Source of the DNA: SIG450 sp045658425
Lineage (GTDB): Bacteria > Bacillota > Clostridia > UMGS1840 > HGM11507
DNA length: 9,393 bases
NCBI GenBank assembly: GCA_045658425.1
Contig: JAZOVB010000044.1
Coordinates: forward strand, 1-9,393
Direction of reading: 5' to 3'
Below the pieces are notes generated by a model. The model did no database searches. It had not been told where the DNA came from and saw nothing but the letters and a program-made list of their open reading frames with translations. Positions 1 to 6,546 of this stretch are shown here, in pieces (positions within the stretch are counted from its first letter, which is position 1; every line of letters starts with the position of its first letter). The translations under genes and the position numbers were made by a program.

Positions 1-26
1 AGAACGACATGGCTACGATCCGACTT
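1..26. other. Sequencing-adapter remnant (MGI/BGISEQ type)
   Basis: The first 26 bases match, without a mismatch, the reverse complement of the start of the MGI/BGISEQ read-2 adapter as I remember it. On the minus strand they begin AAGTCGGATCGTAGCCATGT and continue six bases further. Adapter read-through at a contig end would give exactly this orientation and position. The local base composition is also richer in GC than the AT-rich DNA that follows. These bases should not be treated as genome; the ATG at 9-11 lies inside them and is not a biological start codon. Confidence 0.93.
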
Positions 27-1337
27 ATATTGGCGGGAGAAATTAAAAATTGTAACCTATATAACATCAGTGTTGATGTAATGAATAATGTAACAATAGG
101 CATAGAACAAGAAAAATTGAGTAACAGGCAATCTATTGTAGGATGTCTTGTTGGAAATATGATTGTGAATGATTCCAAGAAAGAAGGAAATTGTATTCAG
201 AATTGCTATGTAAATCTTACTGAGTCTATGCTTTTGAATTCTAAAAATAATGAAAGTACAGGTCGTATGTATACAGGCGGAATTGCAGGAAAATGTATCA
301 GCACCGCTGAAGTAAGGAATAGGATTGAAAACTGTAAGATAGAATTAAAAAAATCTAAGATATTGGCAGAATCTGCTAAGGAAATAAGTTGTGTAGGCGG
401 TGTTTCAGGAGAGGCTAAATTTTCTAATATAAATAATATTGATGTCATTTTGAATAATAGTTCTATTGGCGCATATACAGATGGAGATACTAATGTTACA
501 ATATACGAAAATGGGCAACAAGAATACTATAAATACTCGGTTGGTGGTATTGTAGGTTTTTCACACGCGGGAAGTAATAATCAGACAAAATTAGGACGAC
601 AGGGAAATTATATCAAAAATTGTAATCTGAAAGCTACAATGGATAAATATAGTGAAATACTTTACGCAAAAGAAAAAGCAGGTACTTCAACAAATGTCGG
701 AGGTCTTGTTGGATTGTCATTTAATAATCTGACAGTTGAAAATTCAGAAGTTAATGTTCAAAATGGAAGCTTCATATCAGAACGTATGGAGTCTACAAAG
801 GATGCCACGGATTATGGTGCTACTATTGGTGGGATAATAGGAAGGCTGGAGCATACAGGAAGAATTTATAATTGTGTTGTATACGGAGAAAATTTTGATA
901 TTATTGCCCGTTCTACAGAAAAGGAGATATTCGCCGGCGGTATAGTGGGGGTAGATATTGGCCCTATACATAAAAAGCAAGTGTCTCTTGAAAATAATAA
1001 GGTAATCGGAAATGGAACTACTGATATAATCGTTGAAATAATAAAAAGTGATAAACCTAACAGTGACATTTACTTAGGTGGAATTGCAGGAAATGCAGGT
1101 TATCAGATATTAAATTGTGAAACTTCAGGAATTTCACTTATTCTTAATGGCAGAAATATTGATGAAGCTAAAAAAGTGTATATGGGAAAAACTGCAGGAG
1201 TAGTAACTGATATATATGTAAAATCACAAAAGAACTTTGAATGGGATGCTGTAGGTATTTTTGATTGTATAAATAATAATGTAACATTTTATAATAATTT
1301 GCCTGAAACGGTTACCGTTAAATATAATGAAAAATAA
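27..1337 (+). CDS. GLUG-like repeat protein, 5'-truncated
   Basis: This is the carboxy-terminal part (436 codons) of a larger protein whose start is off the left edge. An ORF can be opened at ATG 9, but that codon lies in adapter sequence. Numbered from that ATG, the protein repeats a core like GG[IL][VA]G at about residues 44, 90, 130, 179, 231, 274, 310, 357 and 393, so the period is 36-52 residues. In many copies a [KEQY]NC motif follows some 10-25 residues later (65, 108, 204, 288, 369), and residues 13-15 are the tail of one more unit. Between the cores lie Asn-rich beta-strand-like segments. This resembles GLUG-motif repeats, found in secreted or surface beta-helical adhesins and peptidases of gut bacteria. 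No LPXTG signal, SLH domain, dockerin or terminal membrane segment is visible, so any anchor or enzymatic domain would lie in the missing amino-terminal part. The gene ends in TAA; a strong terminator lies about 165 bases downstream. Ligand and role are unknown. Confidence 0.8.
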   Translation: MLAGEIKNCNLYNISVDVMNNVTIGIEQEKLSNRQSIVGCLVGNMIVNDSKKEGNCIQNCYVNLTESMLLNSKNNESTGRMYTGGIAGKCISTAEVRNRIENCKIELKKSKILAESAKEISCVGGVSGEAKFSNINNIDVILNNSSIGAYTDGDTNVTIYENGQQEYYKYSVGGIVGFSHAGSNNQTKLGRQGNYIKNCNLKATMDKYSEILYAKEKAGTSTNVGGLVGLSFNNLTVENSEVNVQNGSFISERMESTKDATDYGATIGGIIGRLEHTGRIYNCVVYGENFDIIARSTEKEIFAGGIVGVDIGPIHKKQVSLENNKVIGNGTTDIIVEIIKSDKPNSDIYLGGIAGNAGYQILNCETSGISLILNGRNIDEAKKVYMGKTAGVVTDIYVKSQKNFEWDAVGIFDCINNNVTFYNNLPETVTVKYNEK

Positions 1338-1503
1338 TTTTTAGGTAATAAAAGGGAATGTAAAAAAACTCCAGACCACCAAAAACGAGATGTATAAATA
1401 GTTTTGATATAGAAAACTTATCAAATCAACTATAAAAAGGTAAAGATTTTGGCTAAGTTTATCCATTCTGAAGATTTTTTTCTATCCCCTATGAATTGTT
1501 TTT
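1338..1503. other. Intergenic DNA with a bulged hairpin
   Basis: I see no convincing gene here. The one notable structure is at 1398-1433: ATAGTT pairs with AACTAT and, after a 3-nt bulge, TTGATA pairs with TATCAA around a 9-nt loop. It has no T-tract, so it is not a standard terminator. It could be part of the 3' untranslated region of the repeat-protein transcript or a chance AT-rich fold. Confidence 0.3.
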
Positions 1504-1534
1504 GGGACTGTAAATAAATTTACAGTCCCTTTTT
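1504..1534 (+). terminator. Rho-independent terminator
   Basis: A perfect 11-bp stem, GGGACTGTAAA (1504-1514) with TTTACAGTCCC (1519-1529), encloses a TAAA loop and runs straight into TTTTT (1530-1534). It most likely ends transcription of the upstream repeat-protein gene and insulates the mgl operon. Confidence 0.9.
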
Positions 1535-1545
1535 GTTATATTTTT

Positions 1546-1590
1546 TTAAAAAATGTAAATGCTTTATATATAACATTAGAAATGTTTTTA
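1546..1590 (+). promoter_or_regulatory. Probable mgl operon promoter and operator region
   Basis: Between the terminator and mglB, a plausible sigma-A pair is TTAAAA (1546-1551) and TATAAC (1569-1574) with a 17-nt spacer. Overlapping it, at 1554-1567, is a sequence resembling a catabolite-responsive (cre) site, TGTAAATGCTTTAT; it departs from the consensus in the central CG and at the 3' end. A short dyad, AACATT-AGA-AATGTT (1572-1586), sits at the expected transcription start and could be an operator. Carbon-catabolite or LacI-type control would suit a sugar importer, but these are weak matches in very AT-rich DNA. Confidence 0.4.
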
Positions 1591-1625
1591 ATATCATTTT
1601 AAAAAATAATGAAAGGAATATTATT

Positions 1626-2615
1626 ATGAAAAAGATAATATCAATTATTACAATTCTTTCGCTTATTCTTTTGGCAGGATGTTCCCAGACGGATGAAAAT
1701 TTACCTGAAATAGGTGTTGCCATTTATAAATATGACGATACTTATATTTCAACAGTTAAAAATTCTCTGATTAATGAAGCTCAGGGTAAAGCACAGCTTT
1801 TACTTAATGACGGTAAAGGCGACCAGGCAACACAGAATGACCAGATAGACCTTTTGATTGAAAAAGGTGTCGATGCTCTGTTGGTTAATGTTGTTGATGT
1901 CGGTGCGGCACAAACTATTGTAAATAAAGCAAAAACCGCAAATATTCCTATAATATTCTTTAACAGAGAACCGTCAGAAGCAGTTTTAAAAAGCTATGAT
2001 AAGGCTCGTTTTATAGGCACCAATGCCAAGGATGCAGGTGTAATCCAGGGAGAAATTATTGCTGAAAGCTGGAAAGACGGAAAATACGATAAAAATAAAG
2101 ACGGTGTAATGCAGTATGTAATGTTTAAGGGAGAACCTGATAACCCTGAAGCAGTTGCAAGAACAGAATGGTCAATTAAAAGAGCTAATGAGCTTGGAGT
2201 GAAAACCGAACAGCTTGGTCTTCAGGTAGCAAATTGGGATACCGAGCTTGCTAACAGAGCTATGGAAGCCTGGATAACAAAATTCGGAGATAAAATCGAA
2301 TTTGTTGTTGCTAATAATGACGGTATGGCTCAAGGCGCCATTTCTGCTTTGCAGGCAGCTAATTACAACAAGGGTGATGAAAATAAATTTATTCCGGTAG
2401 TAGGTGTTGATGCTACTGATGCGGCAAAAGAGCTTATATCCAAAAAGTATATGACAGGAACTGTTGTTCAGGATGGCGAGGAAATGGGAAAGGTTCTTTA
2501 TACTGCAGCTATGAATTTAATTGAAGGAAAGGATATTATCGATAATACAGGTTATTCTTATGACGAAACGGGTGTTGCGGTAAGAATTCCTTATAAGCCA
2601 TATACCGGTATGTAA
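1626..2615 (+). CDS. mglB: Galactose/methyl-galactoside ABC transporter, substrate-binding lipoprotein
   Basis: This extracellular sugar-binding lipoprotein (329 aa) delivers ligand to MglAC. The start chosen is ATG 1626, preceded by AAAGGA (1612-1617); an in-frame ATG at 1533 would add 31 residues, lies within the terminator T-tract and would bury the signal peptide. Residues 1-18 are a lipoprotein signal, with lipobox LLAGC and Cys19 as the lipidation site. The body aligns throughout with Escherichia coli MglB: IYKYDD (33-38), the QNDQIDLL-type stretch (70-77), FFNREPS (111-117), and a calcium loop with Asp155, Asn157, Asp159, Gln163 and distal Glu225. Sugar-contact positions retained are Asp38, Asn113, Arg179, Trp204, Asn231 and Asp262. 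Positions equivalent to E. coli Phe16, His152, Asp154 and Asn256 are Tyr40, Asn173, Glu175 and Gln282, so ligand preference may differ from D-galactose/D-glucose. It is the first gene of mglBAC. Confidence 0.93.
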   Translation: MKKIISIITILSLILLAGCSQTDENLPEIGVAIYKYDDTYISTVKNSLINEAQGKAQLLLNDGKGDQATQNDQIDLLIEKGVDALLVNVVDVGAAQTIVNKAKTANIPIIFFNREPSEAVLKSYDKARFIGTNAKDAGVIQGEIIAESWKDGKYDKNKDGVMQYVMFKGEPDNPEAVARTEWSIKRANELGVKTEQLGLQVANWDTELANRAMEAWITKFGDKIEFVVANNDGMAQGAISALQAANYNKGDENKFIPVVGVDATDAAKELISKKYMTGTVVQDGEEMGKVLYTAAMNLIEGKDIIDNTGYSYDETGVAVRIPYKPYTGM

Positions 2616-2629
2616 AAGTGGTGGAAAAC

Positions 2630-4132
2630 TTGAAAACGGAAAATTATGTATTAAGAATGGTGGATATAACTAAAACCTTTCCCGGTGTTGTTGCTCTTGA
2701 TAAAGCAAAACTTGAGGTAAGGGCAGGAACGGTTCATTCTCTTATGGGAGAAAACGGAGCAGGAAAATCCACTTTGATGAAATGTCTTTTCGGAGTATAT
2801 CTTGAAGATAGCGGAACTATTTTTATAAATGGCGAAAAGGTCAACTTTAAAAATTCTAAACAGGCTTTGGAATCCGGTGTTGCAATGGGTCATCAGGAGC
2901 TTAATCAGGTTATGAAACAGACTGTAATGGATAATATCTGGTTGGGCAGATTTCCTCTTAAAGCCGGAGTAATCAACAGTAAGAAAATGTATGAAGATAC
3001 ATTGAAAATCTTTAAAGAGCTGAATCTTGATATAAAACCTGATTCAAAAATATACGAACTTTCGGTTTCTCAAAGACAAATGGTTGAAATTGCAAAAGCA
3101 TATTCCTATAATGCTAAAATACTTGTTCTCGATGAACCAACCTCATCTCTTACCGAGTCAGAGGTAGAAAAGCTTTTTGAAATTATAGATAAGCTTAAAA
3201 GTAAAGGATGCGGTATCATATACATTTCGCATAAAATGGAGGAAATATTAAGAATATCCGATGATGTAACCGTAATGCGTGATGGAAAGTGGATAGCTAC
3301 CGAAAGAGCAGAAAATCTTGATATGGACAAGATAATTAAGCTTATGGTTGGCAGAGATATGACCAACCGTTTCCCTGATAAAACAAATAAGCCGGGTGAT
3401 GTGATAATGGAGGTAAAAGAACTTACCTCCTATTACGCACCGGGGATAACCGAGGTAAGCTTCGATTTAAGAAAAGGGGAAATATTGGGTGTAGCAGGTC
3501 TTGTAGGTGCAGGAAGAACCGAGCTTTTAGAAACTCTTTTTGGTGTAAAAAAAATAAAAAAGGGAACTATTAAACTTCATTCCCGATATGTGGAAAATAA
3601 ATCGCCCCGCCATGCAATATCAAATGGTTTTGCACTTCTTACTGAAGAAAGAAGAGCAACAGGTATTTTCGGAGGGTTAAATATTAAGTTTAATTCCGTA
3701 ATATCAAACCTTAAAAAGTACAGTCGTTTCGGAGTTCTTGAAGAAAATGAAATGACAGGGGATACCGAATGGGTAATAAAAAGTATGAATGTAAAAACTC
3801 CCGGTCAGAAAACGAAAATCAAAACTTTATCAGGTGGAAATCAGCAGAAGGTTATTTTAGGCCGATGGCTTCTTACTAACCCTGAAATTCTTATGCTTGA
3901 TGAACCGACAAGAGGTATTGATGTTGGTGCTAAGTATGAAATATATCAGCTTATCTTAAATCTTGCCAATAAAGATAAAGCGGTAATAATGGTATCTTCC
4001 GAAATGACTGAGCTGTTAGGTATCTGTGACAGAATAATGGTAATGTCAAACGGAAGATGTGCAGGTATTCTTCCTAACAATGAATCAATAACACAGGAAG
4101 AAATATTACGACTTGCTTCAAAATATATTTAG
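2630..4132 (+). CDS. mglA: Galactose/methyl-galactoside ABC transporter, ATP-binding protein
   Basis: A cytoplasmic tandem ATPase that powers sugar uptake through MglC. Numbered from TTG 2630 (500 aa), domain 1 has Walker A GENGAGKS (40-47), signature LSVSQ (144-148), Walker B with Asp168-Glu169, and switch His201. Domain 2 has a degenerate Walker A, GLVGAGRT (290-297), a canonical LSGGNQQ signature (400-406), Walker B Asp424-Glu425, and Ser457 where a switch His would be. This asymmetry, with one degenerate ATP site, is normal for the MglA/RbsA/XylG family, and the tail (SSEMTELLGICDRI) is MglA-like. The start is uncertain: GTG 2618 and GTG 2621 are also in frame, but GTG 2618 has no upstream Shine-Dalgarno, whereas TTG 2630 has GGTGG five bases before it. 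The gene begins 14 nt after the mglB stop (2 nt if GTG 2618 is used) and is translationally close to mglC. Confidence 0.93.
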   Translation: MKTENYVLRMVDITKTFPGVVALDKAKLEVRAGTVHSLMGENGAGKSTLMKCLFGVYLEDSGTIFINGEKVNFKNSKQALESGVAMGHQELNQVMKQTVMDNIWLGRFPLKAGVINSKKMYEDTLKIFKELNLDIKPDSKIYELSVSQRQMVEIAKAYSYNAKILVLDEPTSSLTESEVEKLFEIIDKLKSKGCGIIYISHKMEEILRISDDVTVMRDGKWIATERAENLDMDKIIKLMVGRDMTNRFPDKTNKPGDVIMEVKELTSYYAPGITEVSFDLRKGEILGVAGLVGAGRTELLETLFGVKKIKKGTIKLHSRYVENKSPRHAISNGFALLTEERRATGIFGGLNIKFNSVISNLKKYSRFGVLEENEMTGDTEWVIKSMNVKTPGQKTKIKTLSGGNQQKVILGRWLLTNPEILMLDEPTRGIDVGAKYEIYQLILNLANKDKAVIMVSSEMTELLGICDRIMVMSNGRCAGILPNNESITQEEILRLASKYI

Positions 4133-4144
4133 GGGGTGAAAATT

Positions 4145-5149
4145 ATGAAAAGAAAAATATCAGACATTCTTCTTAATTACTCTTTGTATATAGTTTTGGG
4201 AATAATGATTCTTGCGGTTATTATACACGACCCAAGCTTTATTTCCTTTAAAAATATAACAAATATCTTAAGTCAGGCATCTACAAGAGGTATACTTGCA
4301 TTAGGTGTGGCAGGTCTTATAGTTCTGCAGGGTACGGACCTTTCGGCAGGTCGTATCTTAGGATTAACCGCAATTATTTCTGCATCCCTTTTGCAATCAG
4401 TAAACTATGCGTCAAGAATGTACCCGAATTTACCTCAGTTGCCCTTGTTTTTACCGCTTATAATTGCTGTAATAGTGGGGGCAATATTTGGAGCTGTAAA
4501 CGGATTTGGAGTAAGTAAACTTCATCTTCACGCTTTTATTGTAACATTGGGTACTCAACTTATAGCCTATGGTCTTTCTGCAATCTATATTGACAGACCG
4601 CCGCTTGGCGCTCAGCCAATAGCAAATTTTGACGAAAGATACGTTGATTTTGTAACAGGTTATTTTAAGGTGGGAAATTTAGAAATTCCTTATCTTATTT
4701 TTTATCTTGCCATTATAGCTATTATTATGTGGTTTGTATGGAATAAAACTACTCTTGGTAAAAATATGTTTGCAATAGGCGGAAATCCTGAAGCGGCGGC
4801 TGTATCCGGAGTAAACTTATTTAAAAATATAATGGCAATTTATATTATATCAGGTGTTTTATATGGTATAGCAGGTTTTTTGGAGGCAGGAAGAGTAGGT
4901 TCTGCAACGAGTAATACAGGTATAAACTATGAGCTTGACGCCATAAGTGCCTGTGTTGTAGGCGGTGTGTCTTTTTCAGGCGGAGTGGGAACGATTCCCG
5001 GAGTAATCATAGGTACCATAATTCTTCAGTTTATAAACTACGGACTTAATTTTGTAGGTATAAGTCCATATTATCAATATATAATTAAGGGTCTTATTAT
5101 TATACTTGCCGTTTCGATAGATGTGAGAAAATATTTAGTGAAAAAATAA
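4145..5149 (+). CDS. mglC: Galactose/methyl-galactoside ABC transporter, permease
   Basis: The membrane channel subunit (334 aa; E. coli MglC is 336 aa). I chose ATG 4145 because AGGGGGTG (4131-4138), which overlaps the mglA stop codon, is an ideal ribosome binding site 6-7 nt before it; the alternative GTG 4136 lies inside that site. The protein is strongly hydrophobic with about eight or more membrane segments. Diagnostic stretches are LIVLQGTDLSAGR near residue 58, the cytoplasmic coupling-type loop around 203-222 (LGKNMFAIGGNPEAAAVSG), and CVVGGVSFSGGVGTIPG near 273-289, all close to MglC/RbsC-family permeases. It completes the mglBAC operon. Its stop codon lies in the stem of the downstream terminator. 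Confidence 0.93.
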   Translation: MKRKISDILLNYSLYIVLGIMILAVIIHDPSFISFKNITNILSQASTRGILALGVAGLIVLQGTDLSAGRILGLTAIISASLLQSVNYASRMYPNLPQLPLFLPLIIAVIVGAIFGAVNGFGVSKLHLHAFIVTLGTQLIAYGLSAIYIDRPPLGAQPIANFDERYVDFVTGYFKVGNLEIPYLIFYLAIIAIIMWFVWNKTTLGKNMFAIGGNPEAAAVSGVNLFKNIMAIYIISGVLYGIAGFLEAGRVGSATSNTGINYELDAISACVVGGVSFSGGVGTIPGVIIGTIILQFINYGLNFVGISPYYQYIIKGLIIILAVSIDVRKYLVKK

Positions 5150-5172
5150 AGCCTTCCGGGCTTTATTTTTTT
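5145..5172 (+). terminator. Rho-independent terminator of mglBAC
   Basis: A 9-bp stem, AATAAAGCC (5145-5153) with GGCTTTATT (5159-5167), has the loop TTCCG and a T-tract at 5166-5172. The stem includes the mglC TAA stop, so a terminating ribosome would physically overlap the hairpin. Confidence 0.9.
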
Positions 5173-5197
5173 ATGACTTTATGATATAATCTAAATA
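5162..5197 (+). promoter_or_regulatory. Extended -10 promoter for the esterase-VanZ unit
   Basis: TATAAT at 5185-5190 is a perfect -10 box preceded by TG at 5182-5183, giving the extended form TGnTATAAT. The -35 position (5162-5167, TTTATT) is weak and lies in the descending arm of the mglC terminator. Transcription would start near 5197, about 25 nt before the esterase ATG. Confidence 0.72.
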
Positions 5198-5221
5198 TAT
5201 TTTAAAGGGTCGGTGAATATA

Positions 5222-5947
5222 ATGATAAAAGACGGAATAAATTCTAAGGAGAAAATAACTTCATTTCTGCTGATTGGTCAGTCGAATATGGCAGGAAGAG
5301 GTGAGTTTTCCGATGTTGAGCCTATTGATAACGATAATTGCTTTATGTTAAGAATGGGAAGATGGCAGAAAATGACAGAGCCTATAAATCCCGACAGAGC
5401 AATATGGGGAATAAGATTTCACAGCGGTATAAGCTTATCTGCAAGTTTTGCTGATCAATATACCAAAGAATACGGGAGCCCCTGCGGACTCATTCCTTGT
5501 GCAGACGGGGGAACTACTCTTTCCCAGTGGATGCCCGGTGAACTTCTTTTTGATCATGCAGTTTATATGTGTTCACTTGCAAAAAGAACCTCAAAAATAG
5601 GTGGTATTCTATGGCATCAAGGGGAAAGTGATTGTACTAATCTTGATGTTGAGAAATATAAAAAAGATTTTAATATAATGATAACTGCACTGAGAAAAGA
5701 ATTGGGAGATGAAAATATTCCGGTAATTATTGGTGAGCTTTCCGAAAATATCACTCTTAACTGGGTGGATGAGGGGGCAACTAAAAAGCTTAATGAAGCC
5801 TTCTATGAAATTTCCCGGGAAATAAATAATGTATCGGTTGTTTCCTCAAAGGAGCTTGAACTGAAAGCGGACGGAATTCATTTTAACTCACGAGCCTTAA
5901 GAGAATTTGGTTTGAGATATTTTGAAAAATATAAGGAAATGATATGA
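5222..5947 (+). CDS. SGNH/sialate O-acetylesterase-family (SASA) carbohydrate esterase
   Basis: A 241-aa hydrolase that probably removes O-acetyl groups from carbohydrates. The SASA/CE6-like blocks are in order: GQSNM (19-23, nucleophile Ser21), GGTTLSQW (96-103), WHQGESD (131-137) and DGIHF (217-221, giving the catalytic Asp217/His220 pair). ATG 5222 is preferred because GGTGA (5212-5216) makes a good ribosome binding site for it; in-frame GTG 5213 lies inside that site. There is no signal peptide or membrane segment, so the enzyme should act in the cytoplasm on imported substrate. It overlaps the VanZ-family gene by ATGA and follows the mgl operon, which suggests processing of an acetylated sugar. 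The substrate (sialic acid, acetyl-xylan or other) cannot be read from the sequence. Confidence 0.85.
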   Translation: MIKDGINSKEKITSFLLIGQSNMAGRGEFSDVEPIDNDNCFMLRMGRWQKMTEPINPDRAIWGIRFHSGISLSASFADQYTKEYGSPCGLIPCADGGTTLSQWMPGELLFDHAVYMCSLAKRTSKIGGILWHQGESDCTNLDVEKYKKDFNIMITALRKELGDENIPVIIGELSENITLNWVDEGATKKLNEAFYEISREINNVSVVSSKELELKADGIHFNSRALREFGLRYFEKYKEMI

Positions 5948-6423
5948 AAAAGAAAATAATTTTATGGATTTTTTGTATTTTATGGATGGCTATGATTTTT
6001 ATGTTTTCCCATCAGAATGCAGAAATATCATCGGATGTATCTCAGGGATTTACTGCAAAAATTATAATGTTTTTAGCAGAACATAATTTAATAGATATTC
6101 CCGTTTCCTCATTAGGTCTTTCGGAAACAGTGTCGAAAATTGCCGAAAATATTGATACCATTGTAAGAAAACTTGCCCATTTTAGTATATACGGCGTATT
6201 GGGAATACTTATATACGAACTTTGTCTTTGTTATTTTAACAATAAAAAAGCAATTCTGATTGCCTTGATAAGTTGCCTTGTATATGCAATAAGCGATGAA
6301 ATACATCAGATTTTTATACCGGGAAGAGCAGGGATGATAACTGATGTATTCCTTGACTTTTCGGGAAGTCTGTTTGGTTTCTCTATATATTATTTTATTT
6401 TTAAAAGAAGATATAAAAAATAA
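5944..6423 (+). CDS. VanZ-family membrane protein
   Basis: A 159-aa integral membrane protein of the VanZ-like family. Predicted membrane segments lie at about 4-21, 81-98, 103-119 and 134-153, with a long loop at about 25-75 between the first two. The family signatures are FSHQ (21-24), RKLAHFSIYGVLG (75-87) and a DEIHQIFIPGR block (118-128) followed by D134, D138 and G141. The prototype VanZ gives low-level teicoplanin resistance, but most family members are uncharacterised and nothing here shows a resistance role: no van genes are present. Its ATG shares four bases with the esterase TGA stop (ATGA), so the two are probably translationally coupled. No Shine-Dalgarno of its own stands out beyond AAGGAAATG at 5934-5942. 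Confidence 0.88.
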   Translation: MKKKIILWIFCILWMAMIFMFSHQNAEISSDVSQGFTAKIIMFLAEHNLIDIPVSSLGLSETVSKIAENIDTIVRKLAHFSIYGVLGILIYELCLCYFNNKKAILIALISCLVYAISDEIHQIFIPGRAGMITDVFLDFSGSLFGFSIYYFIFKRRYKK

Positions 6424-6510
6424 ATGTTTTTGATATATAAATATATTAAGGTAAAGAATTTTAGAAAAGCTTTACAATTTAAACTTTTTTCCATGAGAGA
6501 CATATATTTA

Positions 6511-6545
6511 GGGCTGTTTATAAAGTCTGACTTTATAAACAGCCC
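6511..6545. repeat. Perfect 16-bp hairpin in the convergent intergenic region
   Basis: GGGCTGTTTATAAAGT (6511-6526) and ACTTTATAAACAGCCC (6530-6545) are exact complements around a CTG loop. The stem has the look of a terminator downstream of the VanZ-family gene, yet no T-tract follows on the plus strand; the palindromic element begins within two bases. Reading the minus strand, only TAAATATAT follows. It may be a terminator stem parted from its T-tract, or an outer part of the neighbouring element. Confidence 0.8.
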
Positions 6546-6546
6546 C

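Noticed and set aside
1411..1517. Short open frame ending SPMNCFWDCK before the terminator
   Set aside because: It has no start codon or ribosome binding site, is about 34 codons, and its end is formed by the terminator stem; I cannot link it to any family with confidence.
1554..1567. Definite cre (CcpA) site upstream of mglB
   Set aside because: The central CG is replaced by TG and the 3' end departs from consensus, so it is kept only as a weak candidate within the promoter entry.
1533..1625. N-terminal extension of mglB from ATG 1533
   Set aside because: It starts in the terminator T-tract, has no ribosome binding site, and would place 31 extra residues before a complete lipoprotein signal peptide.
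5944..6423. Glycopeptide resistance gene vanZ
   Set aside because: Only family-level similarity is visible and no vanHAX/RS genes are nearby; most VanZ-like proteins have no shown resistance role.
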